A stretch of DNA of 64,000 nt from Sipunculus nudus (GCA_026874595.1 CM049317.1:67422118-67486117), one strand, 5' to 3'. Positions 50,081 through 61,128 are shown, counted from the stretch's first letter. A program made the numbers and translations. Notes: generated from the letters alone by a model not told the origin.

Positions 50081-50896
50081 TGTTACAGGTGGTCTTTTTA
50101 TTATGTGACACGGGCGTAACTCCTGTTGTGGCACTCGTGTCTGGCCGCGTATTACATTCTATGTTTAATCCGTACTGGTTGAACTCTCGTTGTCGAGTTG
50201 GCCTTGGGTTTTCACGCCGAGCCGCGGTCACGTGATGCGCCTGGTATGTAGAGATACACAGCGCTGTTTTTCTGGAGAATTCCTGAAACGTGTGTTCACT
50301 GTGTTGTGCAAGATCTTATAGACTGTTCGAGAAGTGGAAAATTCTCGCTTGGGGTGTGAAGGTATATAAAGGGGATGTGTTTTACAACAGGCATAGAGGG
50401 CAGAGAGCAGAGAAGATTCCAGCGGACGCAGAAGCGTGTGTCAGATTCTGGGACCTTATCCGACTAATGCGGCAATTATAGATTTTCAAAGACTTTCTCC
50501 TGGATTTTATGCATTTAGAATTCAGTTTACTTTTTGGATTGTTGCAAGAGCTTTACACTGGACTGTAATTCTCCGAGAGTTTACATTTAAAGAACTTATC
50601 GTTGTGATGGTGTTGGTATCCAGGTACTGTGCACATTATTTTTCTATGTGATTGTATTGACTTGTTGCTATACCGCTGTTGTACTGTATAATTGTATTGA
50701 TTTAGTGTATTGTAATGTTAGGGTTGTTTTAAGAATAAATTATAGTTATTTGTTAACAAAAAAAACACTGACTTCTTTATTCATTCCCCTAGACATTTTA
50801 CGCTGCCTAGTGTTACAGAATCTGATTTTTTTATATCCATTACAAAATTTGTGTTCATCCCGCATACGTGATCTTTTTATATTAGGTTCCGTAACA
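50081..50896 (+). mobile_element. Solo LTR of the gypsy-type element
   Basis: 816 bp, TGTTACAG to CCGTAACA. It matches the 5' LTR at 29138-29919 closely along its full length, including the TATA-like GTATATAAAG (about 50,361), the AATAAA signal and the CACTGACTTC block. The flanking tetramers are ATGT (left) and GTGT (right), a possible target duplication with one change. No internal element sequence is attached. Confidence 0.9.
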
Positions 50897-51034
50897 GTGT
50901 GTACAATTTTAATTACTTTAGTGAACGTTCTATAGTGATAATCTTGGGTGTCTGACCTTAAAATCCAGTGAAAAGACAGCTAAAATAGGATCCACCGTTT
51001 ATATTTAGATAGAATAAATGTTATAAAGGTCACA
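50897..51034. other. Short spacer
   Basis: Nothing recognised. Confidence 0.4.
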
Positions 51035-51266
51035 AGGTTAATAAGCTGAGTGGTAAAACGCTTAGCTCTCTCCGCTGGCGACCCTGGTTCGATCCTTGGC
51101 GTGGCTATGAGAGTGGGGTGTAGTTGCCTGTCCAAGGCCGGTGATTTTCTCCGGGTACTCCGGTTTCCTCCACCCCTGCAGACTACCGAACGCCATCACC
51201 GGAGCCATGGAGAGTGCCTCGATTAGTTATAAAAACTATTTGTACAATCCATGTAAAATAAAAAAA
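51035..51266 (+). mobile_element. tRNA-derived SINE with conserved-type central domain
   Basis: A-box TAAGCTGAGTGG (51042-51053) and B-box GGTTCGATCC (51086-51095), spaced 44 bases as in tRNA genes. The central part contains GATTTTCTCCGGGTACTCC followed by GGTTTCCTCC (51143-51170), which resembles the central domains shared between SINE families of distant animals (named from memory as Nin-DC-like, not verified). It ends in an A-rich tail (51255-51266). It is transcribed by RNA polymerase III if active and depends on a LINE for movement. Confidence 0.8.
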
Positions 51267-52430
51267 GTTTATATTTATAAGGACGGTTTATGTATTATAA
51301 TTAACGGTGGTGGCGCTAAACCTTTGTCACACAACTTCTCTGTGGCTACGCATCGAAAATGCCCATTTTGGGTCTTGACCTGTTTGGAACAACACAGGTG
51401 TCTACCAAGTTGGTCATTTCCCATATATTCCCTAATATAATGAGAAATTTAAAAAAATTAGTGAATGGGTTATCGCAGTCTCATCTATTAGAAACTGCGC
51501 CAGTGTATCCAGCGGGAGAACTAACAGCGCCGTCTATTGTATTTTGAATGAAGGAGACCTGTTAGTGCGAAAAGTAAACGTTTAAAATTGGTAGTACCTA
51601 CAGTCAACCAACGTTGTATTAGTCTTGTAATTTTACAGTCAACAGCATCATGTTAGGGTGTTTAACTCTTGTACTGTTAACCAAACTTCAGTGGCTTACG
51701 TTCGTGCTGTCAAACTGGGTCCCCTAACAACATAAAATCCTGAATATTATAATTAATATGGCTTGATCTATTGTGGCATTAATCATTATTCAGTATTATT
51801 TAAATTTGGTGAAAAAAATAGTCCTATGTGTTAAGACACTTGATTCAGCTGAATGCAGCTGAAATATAACAGACACCATTCTTGATACGTCAGATGGGTT
51901 TCCACTTTTTTTCTTAAGATGGAGTATTACCGGTGTAAAGGAATTATTTCAAATCATTTGTGCTGATGAGCATGTTCTCTGACAATACCCCGAGTATTTG
52001 TAATTTAATAACACGGCAAAATTGGCCTGTAAATACAATCTCTAAATGGCCTTACAATTGGAAGGAAAGAAGTGATGAAGTCAAATGTCGTTTTTTTTTT
52101 TTTTTTTAATACTTTAAGGTGGCTTATCTGTGTTTAGTATTTCAAATCCCCACCAGAGGCCTCCCTATGTATCGAAACTTTCCTTCGCCGAAAATTCTAT
52201 GAAGGTACTCTTTGCCTTTCAAGTGAACAATGTGATGGGTGCCATACGAATAAGGAGTAATGGGCGTTTTATTTTTAACATAATGGGTCATTCATTGACC
52301 CAGGGCCCTCTTATAAATGGTTTTCTCTTCGTGCATTTTTACCCAAGTAGGATTAATGATGTATATATGACATTGGTTAGCATATTATCGTTCTTTTGCT
52401 GATACAGGTCCACAAACACGCACAAGGGAA
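51267..52430. other. Unassigned sequence with repeat fragments
   Basis: GGTTATCGCAGTCTCATC-type sequence at 51,468-51,510 resembles 49,430-49,480. A T-run lies at 52,090-52,108. The open frame at 52,130-52,402 has no recognisable domain and no supported splice framing. Confidence 0.4.
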
Positions 52431-52479
52431 GTGTTGACCGTGGGCGGAGTGCACCTACCGGATACGCATGATAAGACAT

Positions 52480-52575
52480 TTGCGGAATTTTGTGGAATTC
52501 CTCAAGATTTATGTGAAAATATGGAAAAATGCCCCCTCTTAGGACACACTTGGCATCACTTCGGAGGATATAGTT
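52480..52575. repeat. Dispersed repeat box
   Basis: GGAATTCCTCAAGATTTATG, then GAAAATATGG, then CTTAGGACACACTTGGCATC. It parallels 47,575-47,650 in sequence and order, and the last box also recurs at 47,884. Confidence 0.55.
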
Positions 52576-52654
52576 TTGTATAGACTCAACCTTCAGCCCT
52601 AAGCTTTAACTGACCTTATAGTATATAAGAAGTTTGTACCTCAGGAAGGGGCTA

Positions 52655-52908
52655 ATAGAACGTGGCCCAGTGGATTAAGCGTTTGACTGCGGGATAGAAC
52701 GTTCAAGGTTCAAAACCCGCTTGTGCCTAAAAAGGTGAAACGGTGCAATCAAGATAGAGCCTGAGAGATTGGCTGTGATGTTTTAACGACAGTTCGTATC
52801 CATCGTTCCGCCAGAGCTCGTTTTCACTCAAAAGGAACCTATTTCAGTAAGCCCCTGTGGGCGTACCAACACTATTCTCACCCGTCAAACTTTGAAATAA
52901 AAAAAATA
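52655..52908 (+). mobile_element. tRNA-derived SINE
   Basis: A perfect A-box TGGCCCAGTGG (52663-52673) and B-box-like GGTTCAAAACC (52707-52717), 44 bases apart. The body of about 190 bases has no strong resemblance to the SINE at 51,035 beyond the head, so it is a different family. The tail is GAAATAAAAAAAATATG (about 52,894-52,910). Confidence 0.75.
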
Positions 52909-53106
52909 TGTTTACATTTCTCATGCGCGTGCTTTTTTTAATATAACTTTCTTCGTGAAGTGCTTACCACAAAAACACCTATGTGTATGTAAATTGCCTT
53001 GAAACAATCCGCAAACAATGTATTTGAACTGGAGGATTACCTTCTCCACTACATGTCTATACTCCATCTGTGCGCGTGTAGAAGCCCCGGTGCATTGTGG
53101 GCCGTA

Positions 53107-53172
53107 GATCCAAAAGCCCATAAAGCCCACAAAGCCCATAAAGCCCACAAGCCCATAAAGCCCAATCCACAA
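53107..53172. repeat. Short minisatellite, CCCATAAAG/CCCACAAAG units
   Basis: Seven or so 9-base units of the form AAAGCCCAY. On the minus strand this yields a hydrophobic Gly/Phe/Met-rich pseudo-peptide, which is not a gene. Confidence 0.9.
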
Positions 53173-53877
53173 ACCTAAGTCTTCTTTTGACTATACGACT
53201 CTGCACAGTGTGCTGAGTAAGTGCCTCAAATGGCGAAATGGCACAAACCTATAGGGCCTTTTAGATTCGCTGTATTGTTTTAACGACAGGCGATGTCTTC
53301 TAAATTATTCCTACCCCAATGCGTATTAAATCTCAACTACACACGGCCCAAAAAAGATAAATCATTCTTATCGTATGGTCGAGCTAACAGTGTCAATAAC
53401 AGACGCATCTTAATTATAAGAAAGAATAGGACTAGAACATGAAGTGGTTATATATTTGATGTTTACATGGAAAGCGATTACGAGAGCTCGGTAGAGTTCA
53501 TTAGATGAATCAGAAGCTCACTACTTGTTCGATCATGGTAACATCACACGTATCGAGGCCTGCGCCTCTGTTCAATGAAGCTTGACCAAGCGGTTGATAG
53601 TTTACTTCGAGTGTAGGGCCGATATGACGTTATTTGATATGACATATTAAGGGAGCCCAATGTGTTATGTTCATTTATTCTATCTTTACCACGAAATCCC
53701 TGTGAGACCAATTAGTGGCAAAGTTGCATTCCATCCGCCCACACCGCTAAAACTAATATAAATTGAGTATTGATACAATGGTGGATTCGGGTACACTAAT
53801 TTCGGTTTTTAACTCAACGTGAATATCAAACAGTGGCGTGTCTTTAGCTATATACAATTTATTTAATATAAGTAAAC
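53173..53877. other. Unassigned sequence
   Basis: No gene or repeat array seen. Confidence 0.4.
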
Positions 53878-53947
53878 AGTAAGAGTGACGCCTTTTAGAA
53901 TGTTGTGACAATTAGGCGTCACTCTTAAGTTAGGCGTCACTCTTACT
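53878..53947. repeat. Inverted/direct repeat of a 16-mer (GGCGTCACTCTT)
   Basis: AGTAAGAGTGACGCCT (53878-53893) is the exact reverse complement of AGGCGTCACTCTTACT (53932-53947). A second inverted copy, exact over 14 bases, lies at 53914-53927, 18 bases before the first. The single left arm can pair with either right copy. TGACG half-sites sit in each copy. Confidence 0.9.
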
Positions 53948-53996
53948 CTTTACCTACACTTCGACTACATACTAACACGGCTATACTATTTATCAT

Positions 53997-54062
<66 letters not shown>
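53997..54062. repeat. (TA)n(TG)n(AG)n compound microsatellite
   Basis: Short TA, then TG (about 12), then AG (about 17) dinucleotide runs. Confidence 0.95.
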
Positions 54063-54066
<4 letters not shown>

Positions 54067-54895
54067 GGTGTGTGTAGACAGAAATAACAAACAAGATCTG
54101 TGGATGTAAATACGATTATATTTACACAACATCCGTACGTCAGTATACATGAGTGCATGACAGATTTTTACATGTGCAATACATGTACAAACGCACATAA
54201 TAGAAATCACATGCACGGTGGGTGTAATAAACAGATCCAAGTCCGATGTCTACACTAGACATCAAATACGTCTTGGCTCCTAATAATAAACAGTATAAAA
54301 TCCTCTGTGGTCGCTGTCAAAGAGGTTATGTCAAATAAATATAGTATTTACACGTCTAACTAGGTCCCTAACTACTTGTAACAAAGATAGTCATTTATAA
54401 AGATATATATTGCTTGGACTGCAAGCTAAGCACATTAACTCTGTGCTGTATGATATTCAAATGTTCAGCAGCCTGGTCAGTTGTGTCGTGTATGCTGCCC
54501 CGGGGTACATTCACTATAAGTGGACAAAAAAAGCTGCTTACTTTAAAGTGTCTACAGCATAATGAAGCAAGTAACTAAACACCATTACTAGCGGGCGTAT
54601 CTTATATCTGAGCTTAATTTATTTTAATATATATGATATATATATAATATTGCTTTTATCTTTATTTTATACCTGGCTCATTTGACCTATGTCAGTCTAT
54701 ATAATTAGTGGTATATTATTACAGAAATGTTCTGTATTTAATTCATATAGTTAATGTGAGTGGGTATTAAGCTAAATATGTCACAACAGCGGTGAAATTC
54801 GTCTCTACTTTGAGAGTTGTGTCTTTTGAAGCTATAAAATTCGGCTTGCACTCGAACAGCTAGCTACCTCAAGGTAAGAAAGATACTTTTTCAAT
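54063..54895. other. Sequence downstream of the C1q gene
   Basis: On the minus strand this is 3' to the C1q stop codon. Minus-strand AATAAA signals (TTTATT on plus) lie at 54661-54666 and 54618-54623, about 230 and 275 bases past the stop, so the 3' UTR may end near 54,600. Nothing else recognised. Confidence 0.35.
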
Positions 54896-55099
54896 TTAAT
54901 TCTCAAAGATAAGGAATCCAGAGAAGGTTGTGTACATGTAACCATGGAGATAAGATGCTCTGCTCAGCAGCATCAGCCAGACCTGGTCCCCTTTGTCCAG
55001 ACTGAGGACGACGATGTTAGATGCTGTGGCCCAGAACGGGATGCTCTCGGCCCAGACTGTGGCTATCATCGCCCCATTTTTGATGATCATAACGGCGGC
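54896..55099 (-). CDS. C1q-domain protein, last exon (C-terminal half of C1q domain)
   Basis: 67 codons plus TAA. The acceptor on the minus strand is TTCTGTTTTACAG, directly before GCCGCCGTT. The peptide runs from AAVMIIKNG to the terminal FSGFLIFEN and shows the expected C1q half: AAVMIIKNG strand, the LSLDKGDQVWL block and the closing FSGFLIF strand. The incoming phase is 0, which fits the donor of the exon at 58185-58393, and together they give a C1q domain of usual length (about 136 residues). C1q-domain proteins form trimers through jelly-roll heads. In molluscs they are mostly secreted and implicated in recognising microbes or other ligands; the ligand here is unknown. The short sequence before AAVM in the same frame is intron. 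Confidence 0.9.
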   Translation of the reverse strand, partial: AAVMIIKNGAMIATVWAESIPFWATASNIVVLSLDKGDQVWLMLLSRASYLHGYMYTTFSGFLIFEN

Positions 55100-55524
55100 C
55101 TGTAAAACAGAAGCACGAGGACTATATGATATCAAATTAATCCAGACGTTCGCTCATCCTCCGCCAGAGGTCTCACGCTCTGCTTCGAAAGCACATCTGT
55201 GGACATCCCGCCATCCTGCTTTACAAGAATCTTGCTAACTTTGGTCATGTTTCGTGTTTTCTAAAAAAAAGCTTACTTTAGCGATATTCTAAAACTGGTC
55301 TTAGTAAACGTTCAAGAAACATAGAGAAAAATTGACAAGCAGACTTTTTCAGTTCGTGTTTCACCAAACTATTTTCGCGTTCCCTCAAGAAGGGAAATTC
55401 TTATGTTGACAAGCAAAAATCTTTCCATCAATCCAAAGGACGGCATGTGCTATAAAATAAGCATTAAAAAGGCATACCAAAACCTTTAATTGTTTGTTCA
55501 TGAATGATAGTATTTAAACAGGAC

Positions 55525-55720
55525 TTCTTTGGTCTAAGGGAAGAGCACATAACTCAAAGCTCTGCTTACTTAATTGGTTGTGCCCCACGACCGTGTATAC
55601 CCCACAAACGTCTTTCCGGGGGGGGGGGGGGGGGGGTTAACCGTGTTTTGACCCAGCAATGGGGATGCTTACACACTCAGGGGCCGCAGGGTTGGTAGAC
55701 ACCGGGCCTGGTTGACAAGA
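55525..55720 (+). repeat. Diverged SINE body with a G19 tract
   Basis: TTGACCCAGCAATGGGGATG and GGGGCCGCAGGGTTGGTAG with CACCGGGCCTGGTTGAC share order and sequence with the SINE body at 26,825-26,890. The tRNA-like head is not clear here. The G19 tract (55618-55636) lies just left of the module. Confidence 0.5.
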
Positions 55721-56264
55721 GAATATAACGTAAAATGACAGTACTATCGCCCTTTCACGTAGTTCCACCGCTGCATATGCACAGATTAAAAACGAAGGCG
55801 GTTTCCTCCAATATAAGCATTTGAAACAGTAAAAAGTAATCATAAAATGAATAATAACAGGGTTTTACACATTTTTTATATACACGGAGAATATTTCAAT
55901 AAATATTCATCAGCCATTTAGATACCGGAAGTACACAGAAACACGCACTTAAAGGGAGTCCAGGAACTTCAACAGAGATGCTTTCGGAGTATAACGGATA
56001 AACCTCTGAAAGAGAATGGCTCCCACACTCATACGGTCAAAGCAAACCCATCAGTAGATAGCAAACTACGTGTATACTGTGATAGAGATGATGTTATATT
56101 AGTATAGGTTTATGAGCACCTGAACGATCTGATAATGAAGTGATTTTGATAAACATGTCTGATGGCGATAGTCTCCATACGATGATGGTGATTGTGATGA
56201 TGATCCTAATGATCTTGATGATGATGATAATAATTCTGATGACACAAGGATAGTGTTGGTGATA

Positions 56265-56470
56265 TTGACAGAACGGAACGGAACATGAAACTCGGAACAG
56301 GGGCCTAATTCACAGCACGGAACGGAACAAGGATATAAAAAGTGTCATAACTTTTAAATGGGTGAATGTTTCATGATATAATATATAGTAATAAACGTAT
56401 TTCAACATATGTGATTTGTTATTTTTTTTATTTAGCCCCTGTTCTGCGTTCCGTGTTTTAGGCCAGCCCT
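56265..56470. repeat. CGGAAC-rich element with inverted ends
   Basis: The left side has repeated GGAACGGAAC words and GGAACAGGGGCC (about 56,296). The right side has GCCCCTGTTCTGCG and TTCCGTGTTTTAGGCC (about 56,436-56,464), which are the reverse-complement type. Probably a small dispersed repeat; the family is unknown. Confidence 0.45.
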
Positions 56471-56938
56471 GGAAAACCCCCCAGGAGGTGTGAGTGAGAC
56501 TTTTTGTTTTTACTTTGCCGAACTGATTTCGAAAGGCCGAAGCGTAGTGAAAGCGTCATGCTGTGTCCGTATATGATACCATGGAGACGTTTCGGACACA
56601 GTTGCGTATTTGAGGCAGGGAACTGTGCATATTTTTGTATACTTATGCACAATTTACATATTTAATGGCAACCCTAATTACTGATGACCCAGCAGTTCTT
56701 AAGGTCGGATGTCTATATGGGTCCATGAAGATATGATGAAGATATGAAGAAGATGATAAAGGAGGGGAAAGATTGATGTGACTGGTGCATTGCTATTGCT
56801 GCTGAAGTAGGACAGGGCAAAATATTAGGTAAACACTGTTAAATCCAATGAAATATGAAAATAGGCAACTGTAGTGCTGTATCAAAGGTGCAGGGTCAAC
56901 ACATGCAATGACTGGTGTCATGGTAACGTGTACCTTTT

Positions 56939-57049
<111 letters not shown>

Positions 57050-58184
57050 TTACAATGTTGGCTTACAGTGTTGTAAAGTCTAGGGCACCAAACTATTATC
57101 AGTACACGTATTTGGTACAACTGGGTAATATATTACAGTGCCAGAACGTTACAATGAGGTTTTGAAAAACAAACTATTTATTAATCAATTTTATTCATCT
57201 TAACTTTTGAGTCCGATATAATTTACACTTGAACCATTCCAAACAACGAGAGCTTTAAAGCGATGTAACATCAGGTTCAAAAGTCCAAAGCATCTTTCAT
57301 GCATAGACATAGGCCGATCTCGGGTATATCTAATAACGAAAGCTTGGCAGACAAAGATTTTTTTCGGGATTTATCTAGTAACTTGCTTAACATCGTGGCT
57401 TTATCTGAAATAGGCAAAAGCATACATACATGCTATGGAGCCCGGTTTATAAACAATAAAATATATATAACATGCAGAAAAAAATGGATTACAGGTCGTT
57501 CAGCCCATGTATAACATCTTATCCTTACATTTGTTGCCATGGACATACTTTGGTATACATGTGTACAATTATTATTAGTTCTTGAGTTATTCGTAGAGAA
57601 CATCACTTATGCTCTATTGTCTGTGTTCGGCCGTAAAGTGGGAATTTATATATTAATTTATATATTATATTCTACAATTTATATATAAATGGCTTCTTGA
57701 TTAAGCAGTCCATATCCAGGGAACGAAAAGGATGTTACTAGTTGTAATCGGCTTGCATAGACTGCAACTTGGACATATCTCAAGGTTTTATTTTTACCAT
57801 TTATGCCTTAATTTATATGCGTTTATCCTATTGTTTTGTATGTCAAATTATTCAGTTAAGACATTTGCATATGAATCGATTATTTTTTGTCACTATATAT
57901 CCAAGAAAAGGTAGCTACTGTTATTATTTCAATTATCACATTAAAACATTGCATGAATTCCAGTCTGTGCAGGGGGGGGGGGGGGGGGAAGGGAAATTTT
58001 GTGTCACGTGGGGAGATATGTGAGGCGTCACGTGAGGCATCACGTGATTCCCCTCAGGTAGCGTACCAGGAGGAGGAGGGCAATTGACGCATGCAGCATA
58101 CCAAACTAACTAAAATAACACACTCATAACTACAATACAATAAGCGGGATTCAGCCACGCGAGCAGTTTGAACGATATTACCAC

Positions 58185-58393
58185 CTTCTGGCGCCCCTGC
58201 GCCGACACGATGACGTTAAACTGGTAGGTGGCGTTGACGGGCGCCACGAAGCGTCCCGATTCCGGCTGGTAGCCCGAGCCGATGTTCGTCACCACTCGGT
58301 CGAATATGATATCGGTGTGTCGGGTGACTGGTCCCATATTGTCTGATAACCCGACGAAAAAGGCAACTTTTGGTGGCAATCTTGGCGTGACAC
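58185..58393 (-). CDS. C1q-domain protein, internal exon (N-terminal half of C1q domain)
   Basis: On the minus strand the exon follows an acceptor TTTGTATTTTCCAG and ends in AAG before the donor GTGGTA. It begins two bases into a codon (phase 1), so the first base comes from an upstream exon, and it codes 69 further residues. After a short PRLPPK stretch the C1q domain starts (KVAFFVGLSDN). It shows the conserved core IIFDRVVTNIGSGY, SGRFVAPVNATYQFNV and the VSAQGRQK strand before the intron. A donor three bases later (GTG then GTAATA) is also in frame; the chosen one gives the more typical QK-AAV join. No signal peptide or collagen-like exon was found between here and 62,640, so the gene is incomplete at its 5' end. 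Confidence 0.88.
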
Positions 58394-59085
58394 CTGGAAA
58401 ATACAAATAATGCAAAAAGGATTTAAGTAACTGTAAAAACGTGGTGCTTTGGTTGAAGGAAAGACCCCAAGGGCCATTTTTTTCTCATTTCTGGTTATAT
58501 CAGTGATGTAGGACTCAAGCCCACTTTTTTTCGGGACTCGGACTTGGACTCGAGTGCCCTGGACTCAAGGACCCGGAATCAAGGACTCGAAAAAAATAGG
58601 CCGTGGCCAGCTCGAGTCCAGTTGTAAAATTCTCTGTCACATACTATAAGGAATAGTAGACAATGATGTGTTTACTACAAACATGTAGTTATGCAATCAA
58701 ACATTCAAGTGTAAAACCTGTGTAAACTAACATAAAGATACTCATGATAATCTCAAATTCCCATTTTAAATTCATTTAGATAATATACAGCTTTGTTTTG
58801 GACGCGATTTCAAAATGACTCGAAATTGAAGTAGGTGGATTTAGATTATATCTTAAGAACTCAGACTAAAATTGTTCCAGACTTAACTGAGAAATATTTT
58901 TTTTTGCTAGAATTGAATTAAAATGAATACATCATGATGGAGATTCACTGTGAATTTTTTCAACACCAGTCGCTGAAGCTAAGTCAATGAAGGAAGTTAT
59001 CTAAGCTTAAATATGGCATGAAGAATACTGAAGCGACATTAAAAACAGCACCGCAAATGGTGCATAATACACCAGTCGCATCTTT
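58394..59085. other. Upstream of the C1q exon: GGACTC-rich low complexity and unassigned sequence
   Basis: At 58,505-58,625 the words GGACTC, GACTCGAG and GGACTCAAGGA recur in a degenerate hexamer repeat. The rest is AT-rich. No first exon with a signal peptide was recognised. Confidence 0.5.
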
Positions 59086-59945
59086 TGTGAGCTTTGACCT
59101 CATTGCATATACGTGAAATTTGCCGAGAATATAATTTAGGTTAGAAACTTTTTTGGTTATTTTTATAATAAGTTTCATGCAAATTTTTGATTACCGATAA
59201 CTACCCCGCCAAAGTCTAGACAGTGATCTCTGAACTCATTATACTTGCATAGTTTTTGCAAGGAATCGAACTTAGGGGAGATATTGTATTGATTAATATT
59301 TCTGTTGAGTGTTATCGAAATCCATCATATTTCTGGACACCACAAAGTAGCCTGTATGGTGACCTCTGACCTAATTAAACATGCTCATAATTGAACTCGG
59401 GTTAAACAATGCATTGGTAAGTAGTTATGGTGAGTTTCGTGAAAATACAGCAAACCTCTGGTAAATTATCACGATCACACTAACAGGTAATGCGCAGACA
59501 CAAGGCAATACCTCACATTAGCCTTGTGACCTCTGTCCTCATTTAATATGCGTGAATTTTCCCGAGAAGGTAATCAGATGAGAACATGAATTGGTTAATA
59601 TTTATGATAAGTTTCATGAAAATCCATCAGATGTTTAGTAATTCATCACGGCGCCACCAAAGTTTGGTGACCTCATAGAATATGCATGGCTTTTATCGAA
59701 CATCTAACTAACGTAAGATATTATATTGGTTAATATTTCTGTTTACTTTTATCAAAATGCATCACATTTCTGATAAGTTATCGCAGCGACACCACAAATT
59801 AGCCAAGTGACCTTTGACCTTAATAAATATGCGTGCAATTTGGACTTTTTGTGAAAATCCATCAGAGCCCTAGTAAGTTAACGCTGCTTAAATTTAACGG
59901 ACGGACCGGCGGCACGACGGACAGACGGACGGACCGTGTTTATAC
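59086..59945 (+). repeat. Degenerate array of TGACCTNTGACCT-containing units
   Basis: Six diverged units of about 130-170 bases. Each carries a TGACCT-type block followed by a TTAAATATGCGTG-like stretch (near 59,095, 59,228, 59,358, 59,527, 59,669 and 59,808) and an AAAATCCATCAGA-like stretch. An exact TGACCTTTGACCT lies at 59808-59820. It ends in ACGGACGGACCGG and ACGGACAGACGGACGG tracts (59,898-59,936), the same end type as the arrays at 9,640 and 33,680. Confidence 0.7.
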
Positions 59946-60590
59946 CATAATATAAAAAGTGTTCTAAAAATGGTATGTTGTAACCTTCCTTTGTTTACTT
60001 CTTTTCTAGAAAGACAAATGTGTGTTGAATTGGGAATTTGTCAAAATTAAGCAAAGCTATGCAATGCACAAGGAGGATAAACTTTTAGGTGACAACACGG
60101 AACATTTTAAATTAGGTTCTATTTTTTCACATTGTGTCTCCCGTGCAGTTACTATACATGTTATTTAGAAGAAAAGAATGTTTAGAGCAAGGAAACGATT
60201 AATAAACACTGAATATATGTCTACTTTATGGAAAGGAAAAGTTGTATCACATGTCACGTAATGTTAGGGACACAGACAAACTAGTTTCATTCTCTCTCTC
60301 CCTCCCTCTCTCTCTCTCTCTCTCTCTCATTCTCTCTCTTCAAGAGCTTCATGTCCTTTACATGTCCTTAACCTGTTTAAAGGAACAACTCAGTGAGAAA
60401 TAAACCTGAATTGTGGAAACTTGTAGCATGCCCATGTTTATATATACATGTATATATACAGAGATCGAAAGAAAAGATAAAATAGTTCACGTTTAATGAT
60501 ACACGCGGCCTAATGAGCCAAATGTGTTAAAAAAACATAACGGATAAAACACAATTCGTTCATCATAAAACTATTTAATATCTACGCCAA
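59946..60590. other. Unassigned sequence with a (TC)n microsatellite
   Basis: A TC dinucleotide run lies at about 60,288-60,336. No gene seen. Confidence 0.6.
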
Positions 60591-60855
60591 GTAGCGAGGT
60601 ATTATGTTTTTTCCTGGGTCATTAAAAAACGCTGAACAGAGTTAATGGAATTTTGCGGAGGATTAAGCTATTACCATAAAATAATTAATTCAATTTTGGA
60701 GATAACCAGGATCACCATAAATGTATTTAATTCAAAGGATTCTCTGCCTTTGTGACACACAGGAATTTCTTTGTCCTTGTCCAGGGCCAGGCTGTTCCTT
60801 GGTATTAGTGTGGTTAGGACCATGGCGGAGGCTGCGGTCTCTGACTACTTGTTTG
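60591..60855 (+). mobile_element. Diverged copy of the 24.3-25.0 kb dispersed element
   Basis: Starts CTACGCCAAGTAGCGAGGT followed by ATTATGTTTTTTC, has AATTTTGGAGATAACCAGG and GGATCACC inside, and ends TGGCGGAGGCTGCGGTCTC-TGACTAC. The same landmarks appear in the same order in the copies at 24,300-25,040. Confidence 0.5.
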
Positions 60856-61066
60856 TTTAATTCTTATCTATTTTTCATGATCTGCAGTGTTGTCACACGA
60901 CTAACATTCACACGGCTCATACACTAAGAAAATATTGACCAAGGACCTCGGGCATTGTCACAACATTTATTAATGTAAAACAATAACAACCTGGACTCGA
61001 ATATGAATGTTAAACAGATTGAATCTTTGGAATGGACGGCATATTTGATCATTAAGAGGATAAATC

Positions 61067-61068
<2 letters not shown>

Positions 61069-61128
<60 letters not shown>

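Noticed and set aside
51042-51113. Possible functional tRNA gene
   Set aside because: Good A and B boxes, but no cloverleaf with paired acceptor stem, and a SINE body and A tail follow.
52130-52402. 90-codon plus-strand frame followed by a possible acceptor-like TACAG
   Set aside because: I considered an exon but could find no domain, matching donor or neighbouring exon.
52921-53172. Minus-strand frame with a Gly-Phe-Met repeat
   Set aside because: Made by the 9-base CCCATAAAG minisatellite and adjacent non-coding DNA.
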